From: an uncultured Collinsella sp.
GTDB taxonomy: Bacteria; Actinomycetota; Coriobacteriia; Coriobacteriales; Coriobacteriaceae
Direction of reading: 5' to 3'
Length of the DNA stretch: 8,054 bases
NCBI GenBank assembly: GCA_934643435.1
Contig: CAKUCJ010000050.1
Location: forward strand, 1 to 8,054
Shown piece by piece: positions 7,032 to 8,054 of the stretch. How positions within the stretch are numbered: the stretch's first letter is position 1; every line of letters begins with the position of its first letter. The notes under the pieces are model-generated. The model searched no databases. It saw only the letters and a list, made by a program, of their open reading frames with translations, and was not told the origin of the DNA. Position numbers and translations under genes: made by a program.

Positions 7032-8035
7032 TGCTGGCCTCCCATGAGCTCGCACGTATCTTTTTTGCGGGCGAGTCGGATGAGGCCCGTATCGTTTCTG
7101 CCGAGGGATTTGATGGGTGCGCGAGCTTGGGTGCCGCTTCGATCGCCATCGGTGTGTTCGATGGCGTGCATCGGGGGCACCGCGAGCTGATCGATGCTGT
7201 CGTTCGCGATGCGCGTGTCCATGGCTGCAGCGCGGTCGTGGTCACCTTCGATCCCGATCCAGACGTCGTGGTAAGTCCTGCGCCCGCTCAAAAATTGATG
7301 ACGACGGCCGACCGCCTGCATGCCCTGGCTCAAACCGGGGTCGATGCGGTGGTGGTCGTCCCCTTTACGCCCGCGGTGGCGGCGCTCGACCATGTCGGTT
7401 TTCTTGCGCTGTTGTCGCGCGTCGTCGACATTCGCTCCATTCGTGTCGGGAGCGACTTTAGGCTCGGTCGCGGTGGCGCGTCGGGCGTTGCCGAGATGCA
7501 CGCCTGGGGTGTTGAGCGCGGCGTTGACGTATACGGCCACGACCTGCTCTGCGTCGACGGGCAGACCGTCTGCGCTACCCGCATCCGTCATGAGCTGGGG
7601 CAGGGTCATGTGGAGCTGGCATCCGAGCTGCTCGGCCGTCCCTATATGGTGCGCGGTGGTGTTATCCGTGGCCGTCATGAGGGCTCCGACATGGGCTTTC
7701 CCACGGCAAACATTCAGGTGCCCGATGGTATCCAAGTGCCTTCCGATGGCGTCTACGAGGGCTTGGTCCTCGTCGACGATACCGTGTGGCCTGCTGCCGT
7801 TAACGTCGGCCTGCCGCCGACGTATGCCGACGATGCCGCCTCGGCGCATCTGGAGGCCAACTTAATTGGTTATAGGGGCGACCTGTACGGCGCTTCCGTT
7901 TCGCTGGCGTTTACGCGCTGGCTGCGCCCGTCGCGCGTGTTCGATTCCCTCGATGAGTTGATTGCGACCGTCGAGGGTAACATTGACGATATCCGTCACA
8001 ACTTGGGTGAGCAGGGGGTGAGCATCCGTGATTAG
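7028..8035 (+). CDS. ribF: Bifunctional riboflavin kinase / FAD synthetase RibF
   Basis: RibF phosphorylates riboflavin to FMN and then adenylates FMN to FAD. The 335 residues hold an N-terminal nucleotidyltransferase domain with GVFDGVHRGH (42-51), VGSDFRLGRGG (130-140) and ATRIR (173-177 region to 187), then the flavokinase domain with GRPY (203-206), GFPTAN (223-228), NVGLPPTY (249-256), a conserved Glu in HLEANL and GDLYG (274-278). In the first domain the usual FxPHP motif reads FDPDP (74-78), with Asp77 in place of His. Two adjacent ATGs (7028 and 7031) are both possible starts; the first overlaps the truB TGA by 4 nt. Upstream there is only a weak GGTGGT, so translation probably depends on coupling with truB. 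ribF after truB is the usual arrangement. Confidence 0.96.
   Translation: MMLASHELARIFFAGESDEARIVSAEGFDGCASLGAASIAIGVFDGVHRGHRELIDAVVRDARVHGCSAVVVTFDPDPDVVVSPAPAQKLMTTADRLHALAQTGVDAVVVVPFTPAVAALDHVGFLALLSRVVDIRSIRVGSDFRLGRGGASGVAEMHAWGVERGVDVYGHDLLCVDGQTVCATRIRHELGQGHVELASELLGRPYMVRGGVIRGRHEGSDMGFPTANIQVPDGIQVPSDGVYEGLVLVDDTVWPAAVNVGLPPTYADDAASAHLEANLIGYRGDLYGASVSLAFTRWLRPSRVFDSLDELIATVEGNIDDIRHNLGEQGVSIRD
8013..8021 (+). promoter_or_regulatory. Strong Shine-Dalgarno site inside the ribF end
   Basis: AGGGGGTGA differs by one base from the ideal AGGAGGTGA and sits 6 nt before a GTG at 8028. It lies in the last codons of ribF and so points to a coupled downstream gene. An ATG at 8038 in another frame is too far (16 nt) from this site. 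Confidence 0.7.
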
Positions 8036-8054
8036 CGATGAGGAAAAAGATCAG
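8028..8054 (+). CDS. Start of an unidentified gene, cut by the window end
   Basis: From the GTG at 8028 the frame stays open to the window edge for nine codons (read as M-I-S-D-E-E-K-D-Q). It overlaps the last 8 nt of ribF, the same overlap length as rbfA/nrnA, and has a near-perfect ribosome site 6 nt upstream. These facts support a real coupled gene in the same operon. Nine residues are too few to name a family, so no function is given. Confidence 0.6.

Noticed and set aside
5619..7849. Long minus-strand open frames opposite nrnA/truB and truB/ribF (5619-6755 and 6647-7849)
   Set aside because: They run across the boundaries of well-supported plus-strand genes, overlap each other, and look like shadows of GC-rich coding sequence.

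Overview
The window is a compact, all plus-strand housekeeping operon for transcription, translation initiation, ribosome maturation and RNA modification. The order is rimP, nusA, infB, rbfA, nrnA (DHH family), truB, ribF and the first nine codons of another gene. High G+C content, strong C/G preference at third codon positions and the protein style suggest a high-GC actinobacterium. My best guess is class Coriobacteriia, Collinsella or a close relative; this rests on recognition, not on a search.

Layout. Bases 1-22 cannot be assigned. Bases 23-55 form a canonical intrinsic-terminator hairpin with a T tract. It ends only 8 nt before the Shine-Dalgarno of rimP, so it is either the end of an upstream transcript or a leader element that operon transcripts must pass. 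rimP (76-570) and nusA (572-1819) are separated by 1 nt. The only sizeable gap, 1820-1910, lies between nusA and infB and holds two perfect short hairpins. It sits where many Gram-positive bacteria keep ylxR and an L7Ae-like gene (ylxQ), both absent here. infB (1911-4625) is followed after 11 nt by rbfA (4637-5047). rbfA overlaps nrnA (5040-6083) by 8 nt, truB (6099-7031) follows after 15 nt, and ribF (7028-8035) overlaps truB by 4 nt. A GTG-started gene begins at 8028, again overlapping by 8 nt, and runs off the window. No gene-free stretch exceeds 91 nt.

How the genes work together. RimP and RbfA mature the 30S subunit and IF2 starts translation on it. NusA controls RNA polymerase pausing and termination. 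The NrnA-like enzyme removes nanoRNA or cyclic-dinucleotide breakdown products. TruB makes pseudouridine 55 in tRNA, and RibF makes FMN and FAD. Close spacing and overlaps imply co-transcription and translational coupling.

I found no mobile element, CRISPR array, tRNA or rRNA gene, and no convincing new multi-gene system. The points most worth checking are a Cys3-His zinc-finger-like tail on NusA, the terminator against the rimP leader, the hairpins between nusA and infB, and an EGG triplet where IF2 normally has ECG.
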